This document shows positions 1-6,517 of a stretch of DNA of 22,311 bases, one piece after another. The stretch is from Spirochaetia bacterium (GTDB lineage Bacteria; Spirochaetota; Spirochaetia; Treponematales; Breznakiellaceae): positions 1 through 22,311 of the forward strand of contig BOBI01000024.1 in NCBI GenBank assembly GCA_026002305.1, read 5' to 3'. The notes beneath the pieces were generated by a model. The model worked only from the letters and a program-made list of their open reading frames with translations, was not told the DNA's origin and did no database searches. Each line of letters opens with the position of its first letter. The first letter of the stretch is position 1. The translations under genes and the position numbers were made by a program.

Positions 1-1111
1 GCGCAATGGAAGGGTCTATTTCCGTAGAATCGTTAAAAATTGTAACGGAACCACTCTGTAGTTTTGCGTAAATCGTATTGTAGTCGCTTTGGGTAAATTT
101 TGTGAATTTGCTTGAAGACATCGCAAGTCCGATACCGTTATTAGCCGCGTTGTACAAGACTTCCTGCCCGCCTTTGAAGTCTTTGCTTATGTAGATTGAC
201 TTTAGTGCGTCGTAAACTGAAACCTGTAACTGCTTTGTAGCGGAAGTTATAATAGCCGGAGAATCCGCCGACTGATCGCTGTCAACACCTATAACCTTTT
301 TACCTGCCGCGTCCGCCGCCACCACCGACCTCCAGATACCTCCGCCGCAGGCAAAGATAACCTCGGTGCCCGAATTGTACCAAGATGTACAACGCGCCTG
401 AATAGCGGGTTCCGGTGCAAAAGTCATTGCGTAGTTGTATCTAATCTTAATAGCGTTTGTGCCAAGCGCGAGTTCTTCCCCCGCCGCCTCAGCCCCCTGA
501 ACAAACCCGAATCCGTAGCGCACAACAGGCGGTACGGAAATGCCGCCCTCAAAACCAAGCTCTGTCCAACCGTCTTTAACGGCGGCGTAACCCGCCAGAT
601 ACCCGGCCTCCTCTTCCCGATAGTGAATGGACAGCGTATTACCGGCGGTCTTGATCACCGCCTTATCCCCGTCCAATCCGTTGCCCGGGGTGGAATCAAG
701 TGTTATGAACTTTACATCGGGGTATTTATCTTGCAGCATAAATACCGGCGTGGAGTAGACAAAACCGGGGGTAATGACAACCTTTGCGCCGCCTGAGATT
801 GCAAGCTTAATAGCGTCAATGTAGTCCTGGTTTTCTCCACCGGCGGGCCTGAAGAAATTGTATTCCCTGGCTTGGGTCAATCCAAATTCTTTGCCGAAAA
901 GCGCAACGCCGTCCCAAGCGCCCTGATTAAACGAATGGTCGTCGACGTTCCCGGTGTCGGTAACAAGGGCAATCTCTCCGGCTGCCAGAGATAACAACTC
1001 GGAAGACAACCCCTGTTTTCTTGCCGGACAACCGGTCAGGGTTGCAAACGAAATTGCCGCAACAAGCAACGCCGCGAACAAAGAGTTACCGTTTTGTGTA
1101 ATTCGTTTCAT
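1..1111 (-). CDS. PnrA/TmpC-like BMP family lipoprotein (partial, 3' end off the window)
   Basis: Translating the minus strand from the ATG at 1111 gives about 370 residues, open to the window edge. The N-terminus is a lipoprotein signal peptide with lipobox LTGC (Cys28). The mature protein starts with the basic-membrane-protein signature VTDTGNVDDHSFNQGAWDG and continues with the periplasmic-binding fold typical of the PnrA/TmpC/Med family (FITLDSTPG, EEAGYLAGY, FACGGGIWRSV, GVDSDQ). In this family such proteins are the substrate-binding part of ABC importers for purine nucleosides; that role here is inferred from family. An excellent ribosome site, GGAGG four bases before ATG, decides the start. 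It lies 45 bp downstream of the radical SAM gene on the same strand and could be cotranscribed or have its own promoter. Only the last few residues should be missing. Confidence 0.9.
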   Translation of the reverse strand, partial: MKRITQNGNSLFAALLVAAISFATLTGCPARKQGLSSELLSLAAGEIALVTDTGNVDDHSFNQGAWDGVALFGKEFGLTQAREYNFFRPAGGENQDYIDAIKLAISGGAKVVITPGFVYSTPVFMLQDKYPDVKFITLDSTPGNGLDGDKAVIKTAGNTLSIHYREEEAGYLAGYAAVKDGWTELGFEGGISVPPVVRYGFGFVQGAEAAGEELALGTNAIKIRYNYAMTFAPEPAIQARCTSWYNSGTEVIFACGGGIWRSVVAADAAGKKVIGVDSDQSADSPAIITSATKQLQVSVYDALKSIYISKDFKGGQEVLYNAANNGIGLAMSSSKFTKFTQSDYNTIYAKLQSGSVTIFNDSTEIDPSIA

Positions 1112-1156
1112 TAACCTCCACCCCAGTATACATACTAAAACTGTAGGCCTTTTTTA

Positions 1157-2110
1157 TCAAGTCAACTTTTTATATCCTGCGAACCCCTCCCCATAATGCC
1201 AAACCGTTCTACATAGTTTCTTAGGAAAAACTTCTGCGGCACAGGCGGTAAAATCCGGCAGCCAGCCGTCGCCGGTTTCCAATTCCTGATAGAAACCGTC
1301 CTCAATTTCAAAATCTTCCAGCCACTGCAAAACGGTTTTGTATTCGTCATCATTTACAAAACGATCCGGTTCCGAATTGCCGGCGCAAAGGCGCGCGCCT
1401 TTTACCGGCGTATACTGTGTCATAAGTGAAAGCTGCACATTTTGTTTTTTATTGGCGGCAAACCATTGCAGTACTTTTTTTGTAGATTCCAAATATTCAG
1501 GCAGAACAAGGTGGCGGACAATAACCGGTTTCCCCGTCCCGATCATCTTTCTTACAGCCTGCGCCGCATAGAGCGGATAGTCCGGCGCGTTAAAAAAGTT
1601 ATGCGCAATTTTTTCGTCCAACGTTTTTAGATCGGGCAGATACATATCAATTATACCGTCTAACCTGCCGATTGTTTCCGTTGTTTCATAGCCGGAAGAA
1701 TTCCACAAACACGGAATGGTTAATCCGGCTCTGCGCGCCTGTATTATGCCTTTAATAATTGCAGGCGCCGCGTGGCTTCCTGTTACAAGGTTTATATTTT
1801 CAGCGCTGTTTTTTTGAAGCGCAAGGCAAATGTCAACAAATTCTTCTGTGGAAACAACACGCCCCAAACCGTTATGCGAAATCTGATAGTTTTGACAAAA
1901 AACGCAGGCTAAATTACAGCCTGAAAAAAAGACCGTGCCCGAACCATTCCCGCCTGTAACAGGCGGTTCCTCGCCATAATGAATACCGGCAAGCGCAATA
2001 CGCAGCTCGTCCGTTTCACCGCAAAAACCTTTTTCGCCGCCCGCGCGGTTTACCCCGCAATTCCTGGGACAAAGGCGGCAATCATCGTAGAAGTAATTAA
2101 TACCTGTCAA
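1157..2110 (-). CDS. PflX-type radical SAM protein (pyruvate formate-lyase-activating enzyme homologue)
   Basis: A 317-residue protein of the radical SAM superfamily, closest in layout to the PflX/COG1313 group. The N-terminus carries an extra cysteine motif (CRLCPRNC, Cys11/14/18, plus Cys30). The SAM-cluster motif CNLACVFC (CxxxCxxC, Cys65/69/72) follows, then NLVTGSHAAP and a (beta/alpha) barrel-like body with LPDLKT and VIVRHLVLPE, which match this group. It should bind a [4Fe-4S] cluster and reductively cleave SAM; the substrate is unknown, and activation of a glycyl radical enzyme is only a family guess. The start is TTG at 2110: no ATG lies early in the frame, the conserved cysteine motif begins 10 residues in, and an in-frame stop lies just upstream. 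There is no strong Shine-Dalgarno sequence. It follows the anti-sigma-like gene by 23 bp, so cotranscription is likely. Confidence 0.88.
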   Translation of the reverse strand: MTGINYFYDDCRLCPRNCGVNRAGGEKGFCGETDELRIALAGIHYGEEPPVTGGNGSGTVFFSGCNLACVFCQNYQISHNGLGRVVSTEEFVDICLALQKNSAENINLVTGSHAAPAIIKGIIQARRAGLTIPCLWNSSGYETTETIGRLDGIIDMYLPDLKTLDEKIAHNFFNAPDYPLYAAQAVRKMIGTGKPVIVRHLVLPEYLESTKKVLQWFAANKKQNVQLSLMTQYTPVKGARLCAGNSEPDRFVNDDEYKTVLQWLEDFEIEDGFYQELETGDGWLPDFTACAAEVFPKKLCRTVWHYGEGFAGYKKLT

Positions 2111-2133
2111 TTCTTTGTGGTGATACTCTTATA

Positions 2134-2529
2134 TTATCTAAAGCCAAGGCGTTTTACCAATCCGTCAAAACGTTTGGAGAATTCATCTAAATGCCCGCCG
2201 ATAAAGACCGTACCGAATGCCGTAATAACACCGCCAATGGTTACACCGTTTGCGTTGTCATTCACAAACCCTTCTTCCGGCGCTTCCTGTGCGTCTACCG
2301 CGTTTAAGTCTTCTATATTTATCATTGATATTACCTTTTCGGAAAAATTATTTTCCTCAGGCGGCAGGAATTCATTTCGCATAATTGTTGTAGATCTGTT
2401 GATAAGGGCTTCGTGATACGAACACTTGTTACAGTGTATAAGATGAATAAACACCAAGAATCTTTCAAGCAGGGTACTGTTTTCAAAACACCCGTACAAA
2501 AAATCCTGTACCCGTTTGCAATTCATCAT
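2134..2529 (-). CDS. Putative zinc-binding anti-sigma factor
   Basis: A 131-residue protein whose first ATG overlaps the stop of the upstream sigma-factor gene (ATGA), preceded by a G-rich ribosome site (AAGGGGG). Near the N-terminus, H29-x3-C33-x2-C36 matches the ZAS zinc-binding motif of anti-sigma factors. Residues 95-112 are Gly/Val/Ile/Phe-rich and could be a short membrane segment, but this is weak. The tight translational coupling to an ECF sigma factor is the main support for the anti-sigma role. No enzymatic motif is seen. A second ATG immediately follows the first, so the start is uncertain by one codon. The function is inferred from motif plus context. Confidence 0.65.
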   Translation of the reverse strand: MMNCKRVQDFLYGCFENSTLLERFLVFIHLIHCNKCSYHEALINRSTTIMRNEFLPPEENNFSEKVISMINIEDLNAVDAQEAPEEGFVNDNANGVTIGGVITAFGTVFIGGHLDEFSKRFDGLVKRLGFR

Positions 2530-3071
2530 TGTCCCCCTTCAACAAAACCCTTTAATTTTTCTCTAAGGATTTTTTTTGCCCTAAAAACGTGCGATTTAAC
2601 GGTATTAACCGGAAACCCGCTGATAACTTCAATTTCCTCGTAGTTTCTGTCATAGAAAAAAAACAAATCTATACAGATTCTGTATTTCTCCGGCAATTCA
2701 GACACAGCCTGCTTAACCGCCTGCCGGATAGCCTCTTTTAAATGTGCGTCTTCCGGCGACAAATACGCGCCCTCGTAATCACAATCGGCAAGGCTTGCAT
2801 ACTCACGGCGCCGGTTTACCTGGTTAACCGCCGTTGTATAAGCAATCCGGTAAAGCCATGTAGAAAACCGCGCCATTCCCTTAAACCCCGGCAAGCCGCG
2901 AAAAGCCTTTATAAAAACATCCTGCGCAAAATCCACCGCGTCATCATTGTTACGGAAAAAGCTAAGCCCCATACCGCGAACCGCGCGTTCATGCCGCTCC
3001 ACCAATACACGGTAAAGATCGTGCCGTCCGGCCAGAACCTGTACAACTATTATTTCGTCCGTAAATTCCAA
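2526..3071 (-). CDS. ECF-family RNA polymerase sigma factor (RpoE-like)
   Basis: A 181-residue protein with the two domains of an extracytoplasmic-function sigma factor. Sigma region 2 (about residues 20-90) has the core-binding and -10-recognition helices (DDAVDFAQDVFIKAF, FSTWLYRIAYTTAVNQ). Region 4 (about 115-175) has a helix-turn-helix (LPEKYR, NYEEIEVISGFPVNTVKSHV, RAKKIL). Region 3 is absent, as usual for the group. The start is a TTG at 3071; the frame is closed by a stop 14 codons further upstream and no ATG or GTG is available, so TTG is the only good choice. It is the first gene of a minus-strand block with the anti-sigma-like gene, suggesting a classical ECF sigma/anti-sigma pair. 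The signal and regulon cannot be read from the sequence. Confidence 0.92.
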   Translation of the reverse strand: MEFTDEIIVVQVLAGRHDLYRVLVERHERAVRGMGLSFFRNNDDAVDFAQDVFIKAFRGLPGFKGMARFSTWLYRIAYTTAVNQVNRRREYASLADCDYEGAYLSPEDAHLKEAIRQAVKQAVSELPEKYRICIDLFFFYDRNYEEIEVISGFPVNTVKSHVFRAKKILREKLKGFVEGGQ

Positions 3072-3122
3072 AGTTGCTAACGCGCCGCACCTAACATTCT
3101 CATTGCTCTTCCCTTATGACAC

Positions 3123-3152
3123 ATAATATACGGCAAAGTTGCATCTGGGCAA
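3123..3152 (-). promoter_or_regulatory. Candidate promoter for the ECF sigma operon
   Basis: On the minus strand TTGCCC (3152-3147) and TATTAT (3128-3123) are separated by 18 bp, which would place the transcript start near 3116, about 45 nt before the TTG start codon of the sigma gene. This is motif matching only. Confidence 0.35.
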
Positions 3153-3241
3153 CCACCACGCGCCCATACCCTGAATACGGCGGGGTAAGCCTTATAAAGG
3201 TTTCTTTTGTTGTCCGTGTTTTGGTTTAATACATCTTTTTG

Positions 3242-3270
3242 TTATAAATAATCAAAAATTTTGGTATTAT
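3242..3270 (+). promoter_or_regulatory. Candidate leaderless promoter of the first large lipoprotein
   Basis: TTATAA (3242-3247), a 17-bp spacer, and TATTAT (3265-3270) end 10 bp before the ATG at 3281. Transcription should therefore begin within a few bases of the start codon. There is no Shine-Dalgarno sequence in front of this ATG. The same arrangement, with the shared block TAATCAAAAATTT, precedes the small lipoprotein gene at 6066. Confidence 0.5.
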
Positions 3271-3280
3271 AACTATAAGT

Positions 3281-5434
3281 ATGAAAATTTGCAAGCGTTT
3301 TTTTACACTAACTGTCCCCTTATTAACCATCCTTTTGAGTACCTGTTATGAGGTGAACCCGCCTTTCGGTCAGTTTATAGACGATCAACTACAGAAAGCC
3401 CGCGAGACAGGCGGAGGATCGGAGCCAGACGGTACCGCCATTACCTACACCGCAGCGGCGGACGGCGGCCCAGCCTCCACAACTACAAAAATCGACTTTG
3501 TCTTTAATGCCGCCGTTACCGGTCTTACCGTAGGCAATATCACAATCGGCGGGTATCCCGGCACAATAACTAAAGACAGCCTAACAGGATCCGGTGGTAG
3601 TTATAGCCTCTTTGTAACACCATCTACAACGGGTGCGGCAGTTGTGTCCATCAATAAGAGCGGCATAGAAAGCGGGGCAAAAACCATAACCCTTTATAAA
3701 ATCGCATCCGTATCTGTACCGGAAGTTGCTTCGCGTGTGTACAAAAAAAACGGGCAGGATGAGGTTATGTATTATAAAACATTAAACGAAGCAATTGCAT
3801 GGGAACCGGACAATACGCAAAGTGAAGCATTTTGTACAGATGACATTGTTACAATATTGCAGGATATTGAAATTTCAGCCACGATTCTGCTTCCTGCAAC
3901 ACGCCCCGCTAGCAAACCGCTTATTCTTACGGTGCAACCAGGCGGCGAAAAAACAATAAAACGCGGCGCAGGCTATACCGGCAGCCTTTTTACCGTTCCG
4001 GCAAACACCGCCCTAACATTAGGTTATGCGGGTACGGGCGCCCTTATTATAGACGGCGCTGCCGAATGGACAGGCGGTGATGGAACACCGGCCGGTGGCG
4101 CGACAAACAGCGTAACATTCGATGTGAATGCATCAACAATTACGGTAGACGGTACCTTTGTTATGAATGATGGGGTAATTCTTCAGAATAATTATAAAAA
4201 AGGCGGCGGCGGAGCGGTATTTGTAAATTCTACAGCAAGTTTTACAATGCAAGGCGGTGAAATAAAAAATAACGGTTCGTTAGAACGCAGTGGCGCTGTC
4301 GAAACTCTTGGTACCTTTACAATGTCCGGCGGAAAAATTACAGGTAATAAATCGGGCAGTAATGGCGGCGCCATAAGGATTGATAGCGGCGCCGCTAATA
4401 TAAATGGCGGCTTTATTGGCGGTAATGCAGCAACTAACGGTAAAGGTATATATCTTAAAAATTCAGGCTATTTAAGTATCTCCGGTAACGCCGTTATAGA
4501 TCAGAATAACGACGTGTATTTAGAAACAGGCAGGGAAATCACCATAACAGGCGCGCTAACACCGGATGCAAACCCAACAACACCATCCCAATATACAGCA
4601 AAAATAACGCTGCAAAGCGAGGAGGCTGGCACGGTAGTTTTAGCAGGAAGCGCAAGGCGCCTTCTTACACCAAGCGATGTTGGTAAATTCACCCGGACAA
4701 CATCAGGCAGCGCCGACTTTGCTTATGACAGATCAAATTACGGACAGGGAAAAGTTCCCGTGTCCGCAACTCCAACGCCCACTCCAACACCAACGGCGTC
4801 CGCCACACCAACACCGTCGAGTACACCCAGCTCTACACCGTCGAGTTCGCCAACAGCGACGCCAACGCCTACACCAACTGCCTCGCCAACAGCATCTGCA
4901 ACACCGATAACCTACAACGCCGATGCTAACGGCAGCCCGACCCAAACGACTAACGCAATTATCTTTTCCTTTGACGAAGCTGTTAGCGGACTTACGGCGG
5001 CCGACATCACAATAACCGGATATACCGGCATGATAACCAAAGGCGCCTTAACCGGAAGCAGCAAGACTTTTAGCCTAGCCGTTACTGTAACTGCGGCAGG
5101 TACCGCAACTGTACAAATCAACTCCAACGGCATAGAAAGCGGAGCAAAAACCATAACCCTGTATAAACCGATCACCTACACCGCCGCAGCGAACGGAAGC
5201 ACGGCAACCTCGACAACTAAAATCGACTTTACCTTTAGTAAATCGGTTAGCGGACTTACGGCGGCCGACATCACAATCGGCGGATCGCCCGGCGCGGCAA
5301 CCAAAGGCGCCCTAACCGGAGGCGGCACGTCATGGAGCCTTGCAATTAATACAACTACAATAGGAGCGGCAACGGTAGCCATCAACAAAAGCGGCATAGA
5401 AAGCGGGGCAAAAACCATAACCCTTTTTCGGTAA
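3281..5434 (+). CDS. Large modular lipoprotein: Ig-like repeats flanking a Pmp-like beta-helix
   Basis: A 717-residue exported lipoprotein. The signal peptide ends in LLSTC (Cys22), a relaxed lipobox acceptable in spirochaetes. In order it has: a short VNPPFGQFIDDQL segment shared with the lipoprotein at 6066; Ig-like repeat 1 (about 54-140); a right-handed beta-helix-type region (about 148-490) with repeated GGAV, GGAI, FTMSGGKITGN and GGEIKNN motifs resembling polymorphic outer-membrane proteins; a Thr/Pro/Ser linker (about 490-542); and Ig-like repeats 2 and 3 (543-629, 631-717). It is probably surface-exposed. Translation starts at ATG 3281 with no Shine-Dalgarno sequence. The protein stops right after repeat 3 (AKTITLFR), whereas its paralogue at 6518 continues for about 300 residues into a lectin-like domain. 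It may therefore be a truncated or recombined version. No enzymatic function is evident. Confidence 0.85.
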   Translation: MKICKRFFTLTVPLLTILLSTCYEVNPPFGQFIDDQLQKARETGGGSEPDGTAITYTAAADGGPASTTTKIDFVFNAAVTGLTVGNITIGGYPGTITKDSLTGSGGSYSLFVTPSTTGAAVVSINKSGIESGAKTITLYKIASVSVPEVASRVYKKNGQDEVMYYKTLNEAIAWEPDNTQSEAFCTDDIVTILQDIEISATILLPATRPASKPLILTVQPGGEKTIKRGAGYTGSLFTVPANTALTLGYAGTGALIIDGAAEWTGGDGTPAGGATNSVTFDVNASTITVDGTFVMNDGVILQNNYKKGGGGAVFVNSTASFTMQGGEIKNNGSLERSGAVETLGTFTMSGGKITGNKSGSNGGAIRIDSGAANINGGFIGGNAATNGKGIYLKNSGYLSISGNAVIDQNNDVYLETGREITITGALTPDANPTTPSQYTAKITLQSEEAGTVVLAGSARRLLTPSDVGKFTRTTSGSADFAYDRSNYGQGKVPVSATPTPTPTPTASATPTPSSTPSSTPSSSPTATPTPTPTASPTASATPITYNADANGSPTQTTNAIIFSFDEAVSGLTAADITITGYTGMITKGALTGSSKTFSLAVTVTAAGTATVQINSNGIESGAKTITLYKPITYTAAANGSTATSTTKIDFTFSKSVSGLTAADITIGGSPGAATKGALTGGGTSWSLAINTTTIGAATVAINKSGIESGAKTITLFR
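3440..3700 (+). repeat. Ig-like domain repeat, copy 1 (87 codons)
   Basis: This segment encodes one 87-residue unit beginning ITYTA and ending AKTITLYK, with core motifs TTTKIDFVF, NITIGG and INKSGIESGA. Five further copies occur in the window: two at 4907-5434 and three at 8795-9583. Confidence 0.8.
3724..4791 (+). repeat. ~1.07-kb direct repeat encoding the beta-helix module, copy 1
   Basis: From VASRVYKK through FAYDRS...GQGKVPVSATPTPTPTP this stretch is near-identical in DNA and protein to 7730-8794 in the neighbouring lipoprotein, with the same orientation. The similarity begins and ends abruptly in the middle of both genes, consistent with module duplication or gene conversion. Confidence 0.85.
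4907..5434 (+). repeat. Two tandem Ig-like repeats (copies 2 and 3)
   Basis: Two 87-codon units, 4907-5167 and 5171-5434, each start with ITY and end with GIESGAKTITL. They follow a Thr/Pro/Ser-rich linker at about 4768-4906 made of TPTPTP and SSTPSS strings. The second unit carries the stop codon. Confidence 0.8.
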
Positions 5435-5550
5435 CCGCGATAGGGGATGTAGATGGGTGGGCGTATACCCTGTCTTCAAATGAAAATCACTGCGGCGAGG
5501 CAAATCTGCAGCAATTCCCCTTGCGTCTCCTTCCAATTGCATTTATGGTT
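5435..5550 (+). other. Non-coding gap after the first large lipoprotein
   Basis: No convincing gene or T-tract terminator is seen between the stop at 5434 and the start of recognisable remnant coding sequence near 5551. An open frame runs through it from 5453, but its first ~30 residues resemble nothing coherent. Confidence 0.4.
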
Positions 5551-5885
5551 ATCTATGCATCATGAAGCAGATACAATCCATTGGCACCCAGCTTTTGTTG
5601 AGGCAATCAAGCTCGAATTAGCGGAATACAAAGATGTCCTTAATATTAAGGGAGGCATTTAAAATGAGTGATGTAGCAATGAGTTTAGATCAGGTTCTCG
5701 AAGAAGTCGGGCTAACTGCTAGGTGGGAAGCCAGAGGAGAAGCCAGAGGGGAAGCCAGGGGGGAAGCCAGAGGGGAAGCCAGAGGCAGACTCGAAGTTGC
5801 CAAGAGCTTAAAAGACTTGGGTATCCCTATTCCGAAAATTGCGCAAGGTACCGGACTCTCCGAAGACCAAATTAGTAAACTTTGA
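5551..5885 (+). pseudogene. Decayed Rpn/PD-(D/E)XK 'putative transposase'-type gene remnant
   Basis: Two pieces in different frames look like the two ends of one gene. The 5' piece (about 5551-5645) encodes HHEADTIHWHPAFVEAIKLE followed by LAEYKDVL, which I recall as the N-terminal start of a large spirochaetal family of Rpn/PD-(D/E)XK nuclease-like 'transposases'. The 3' piece (5634-5885) encodes LREAFK, then SLDQVLEEVGLTARWEARGE, a GEAR tandem repeat and a final helix-turn-helix-like tail (LGIPIPKIAQGTGLSEDQI), which resembles the C-terminal end of the same family. The catalytic core of some 200 residues is missing and the frame shifts at the join, so this is most likely an internal deletion. 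The ATG at 5664 does have a good GGGAGG ribosome site at a spacing of 8, so a 73-residue tail peptide could still be made. The family assignment is from memory and moderate. Confidence 0.5.
5727..5786 (+). repeat. Five 12-bp tandem repeats (GAAGCCAGAGGG)
   Basis: Five consecutive 12-bp units, 5727-5738, 5739-5750, 5751-5762, 5763-5774 and 5775-5786, differ at one or two bases each and encode a repeated Glu-Ala-Arg-Gly. As the unit is a multiple of three, copy-number change keeps the frame. Confidence 0.9.
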
Positions 5886-5950
5886 CCCTGCCTGCCGCTT
5901 CAGACCGCCCCTAAGCATTTCATAGATGTCAAGAATGAGGTATGGTTGGC

Positions 5951-6036
5951 AAGCAATTGTCTAATTAAAATGAGAATTGCTTGGGTAAAAATCCTTGCGG
6001 CTACGAATTGGTGTTAAAAAAAAATTGCTTGCAATT
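5951..6036 (+). promoter_or_regulatory. AATTGC inverted-repeat cluster upstream of the small lipoprotein
   Basis: AAGCAATT (5951-5958) is the exact inverse of AATTGCTT at 5975-5982. The same AATTGCTT recurs at 6023-6030, where it forms the near-palindrome AATTGCTTGCAATT (6023-6036), overlapping the proposed -35 box. This looks like a possible operator; no protein is identified. The rest of 5886-6065 holds nothing else recognisable. Confidence 0.3.
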
Positions 6037-6057
6037 AATCAAAAATTTCGATATATT
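6029..6057 (+). promoter_or_regulatory. Candidate leaderless promoter of the small lipoprotein
   Basis: TTGCAA (6029-6034), a 17-bp spacer and TATATT (6052-6057) end 8 bp before the ATG at 6066. As at 3281, no ribosome site precedes the start codon, and the block TAATCAAAAATTT (6036-6048) is shared with the promoter at 3242. Confidence 0.5.
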
Positions 6058-6065
6058 AGTATAGT

Positions 6066-6491
6066 ATGATAGTTGCCAAGCGTTTTTTTGCACTGGGCCC
6101 CATATTCGCCATCCTTTTGGGCGCTTGCGCGCCGGTAAACCCGCCTTTCGGTCAGTTTATAGACGACCAGCTACTAAAAGCCCGAGGCGCTAATGGTATT
6201 TCTGTTTCGGTATCCGAAGGATACAATATTACGTTTAGCGACCCGCCCGGCATGATTCGCAAGGGGGAAACCATAACAGTAGAAGTTAATTCATCAAAAG
6301 AATTAGGGGGCGTCGGTTATACCATCTGCTTGGACGAAGATGTAATCTCTAAGTTTACAGGCCGTTTACCGCAGATCGTACCATGCTATATTCCAGATGG
6401 AATTCAAACAGGGCGATGGACATTTACGATAGAGGTTATAATAGACGGTTCATATTATACAGGCAGTTTTCCGGTAACCATTACAGACTAA
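6066..6491 (+). CDS. Small lipoprotein sharing its leader with the large lipoprotein at 3281
   Basis: A 141-residue lipoprotein: basic N-terminus, hydrophobic stretch and lipobox LLGAC (Cys21). Residues 22-40 (APVNPPFGQFIDDQLLKARG) match the same position of the protein at 3281; the underlying DNA has a 29-bp identical run (3356-3384 and 6138-6166). The remaining ~100 residues (from VSVSEGYNITFSDPPG to GSFPVTITD) are unrelated to that protein. They look like a single beta-sandwich domain with two cysteines (in TICLDED and IVPCYIP). No family is recognised. It is followed after 26 bp by the 1326-residue lipoprotein gene and may be cotranscribed with it. No Shine-Dalgarno sequence precedes the ATG. 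Confidence 0.82.
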   Translation: MIVAKRFFALGPIFAILLGACAPVNPPFGQFIDDQLLKARGANGISVSVSEGYNITFSDPPGMIRKGETITVEVNSSKELGGVGYTICLDEDVISKFTGRLPQIVPCYIPDGIQTGRWTFTIEVIIDGSYYTGSFPVTITD

Positions 6492-6517
6492 ATTTCATGC
6501 CATAAAGAAGGATTGGA

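Noticed and set aside
954..1196. Plus-strand open frame of 80 codons at the left end
   Set aside because: It overlaps the well-supported minus-strand PnrA/TmpC-like gene and its ribosome site; no start signals of its own.
4733..4945. Arg/Trp/Cys-rich minus-strand open frame of 70 codons
   Set aside because: It is the reverse of the Thr/Pro/Ser linker of the first large lipoprotein; the odd composition is a direct consequence of that low-complexity coding sequence.
5727..5786. Short regularly spaced repeats suggestive of a CRISPR array
   Set aside because: The 12-bp units are contiguous with no spacers and encode Glu-Ala-Arg-Gly in frame, so they are a coding minisatellite.
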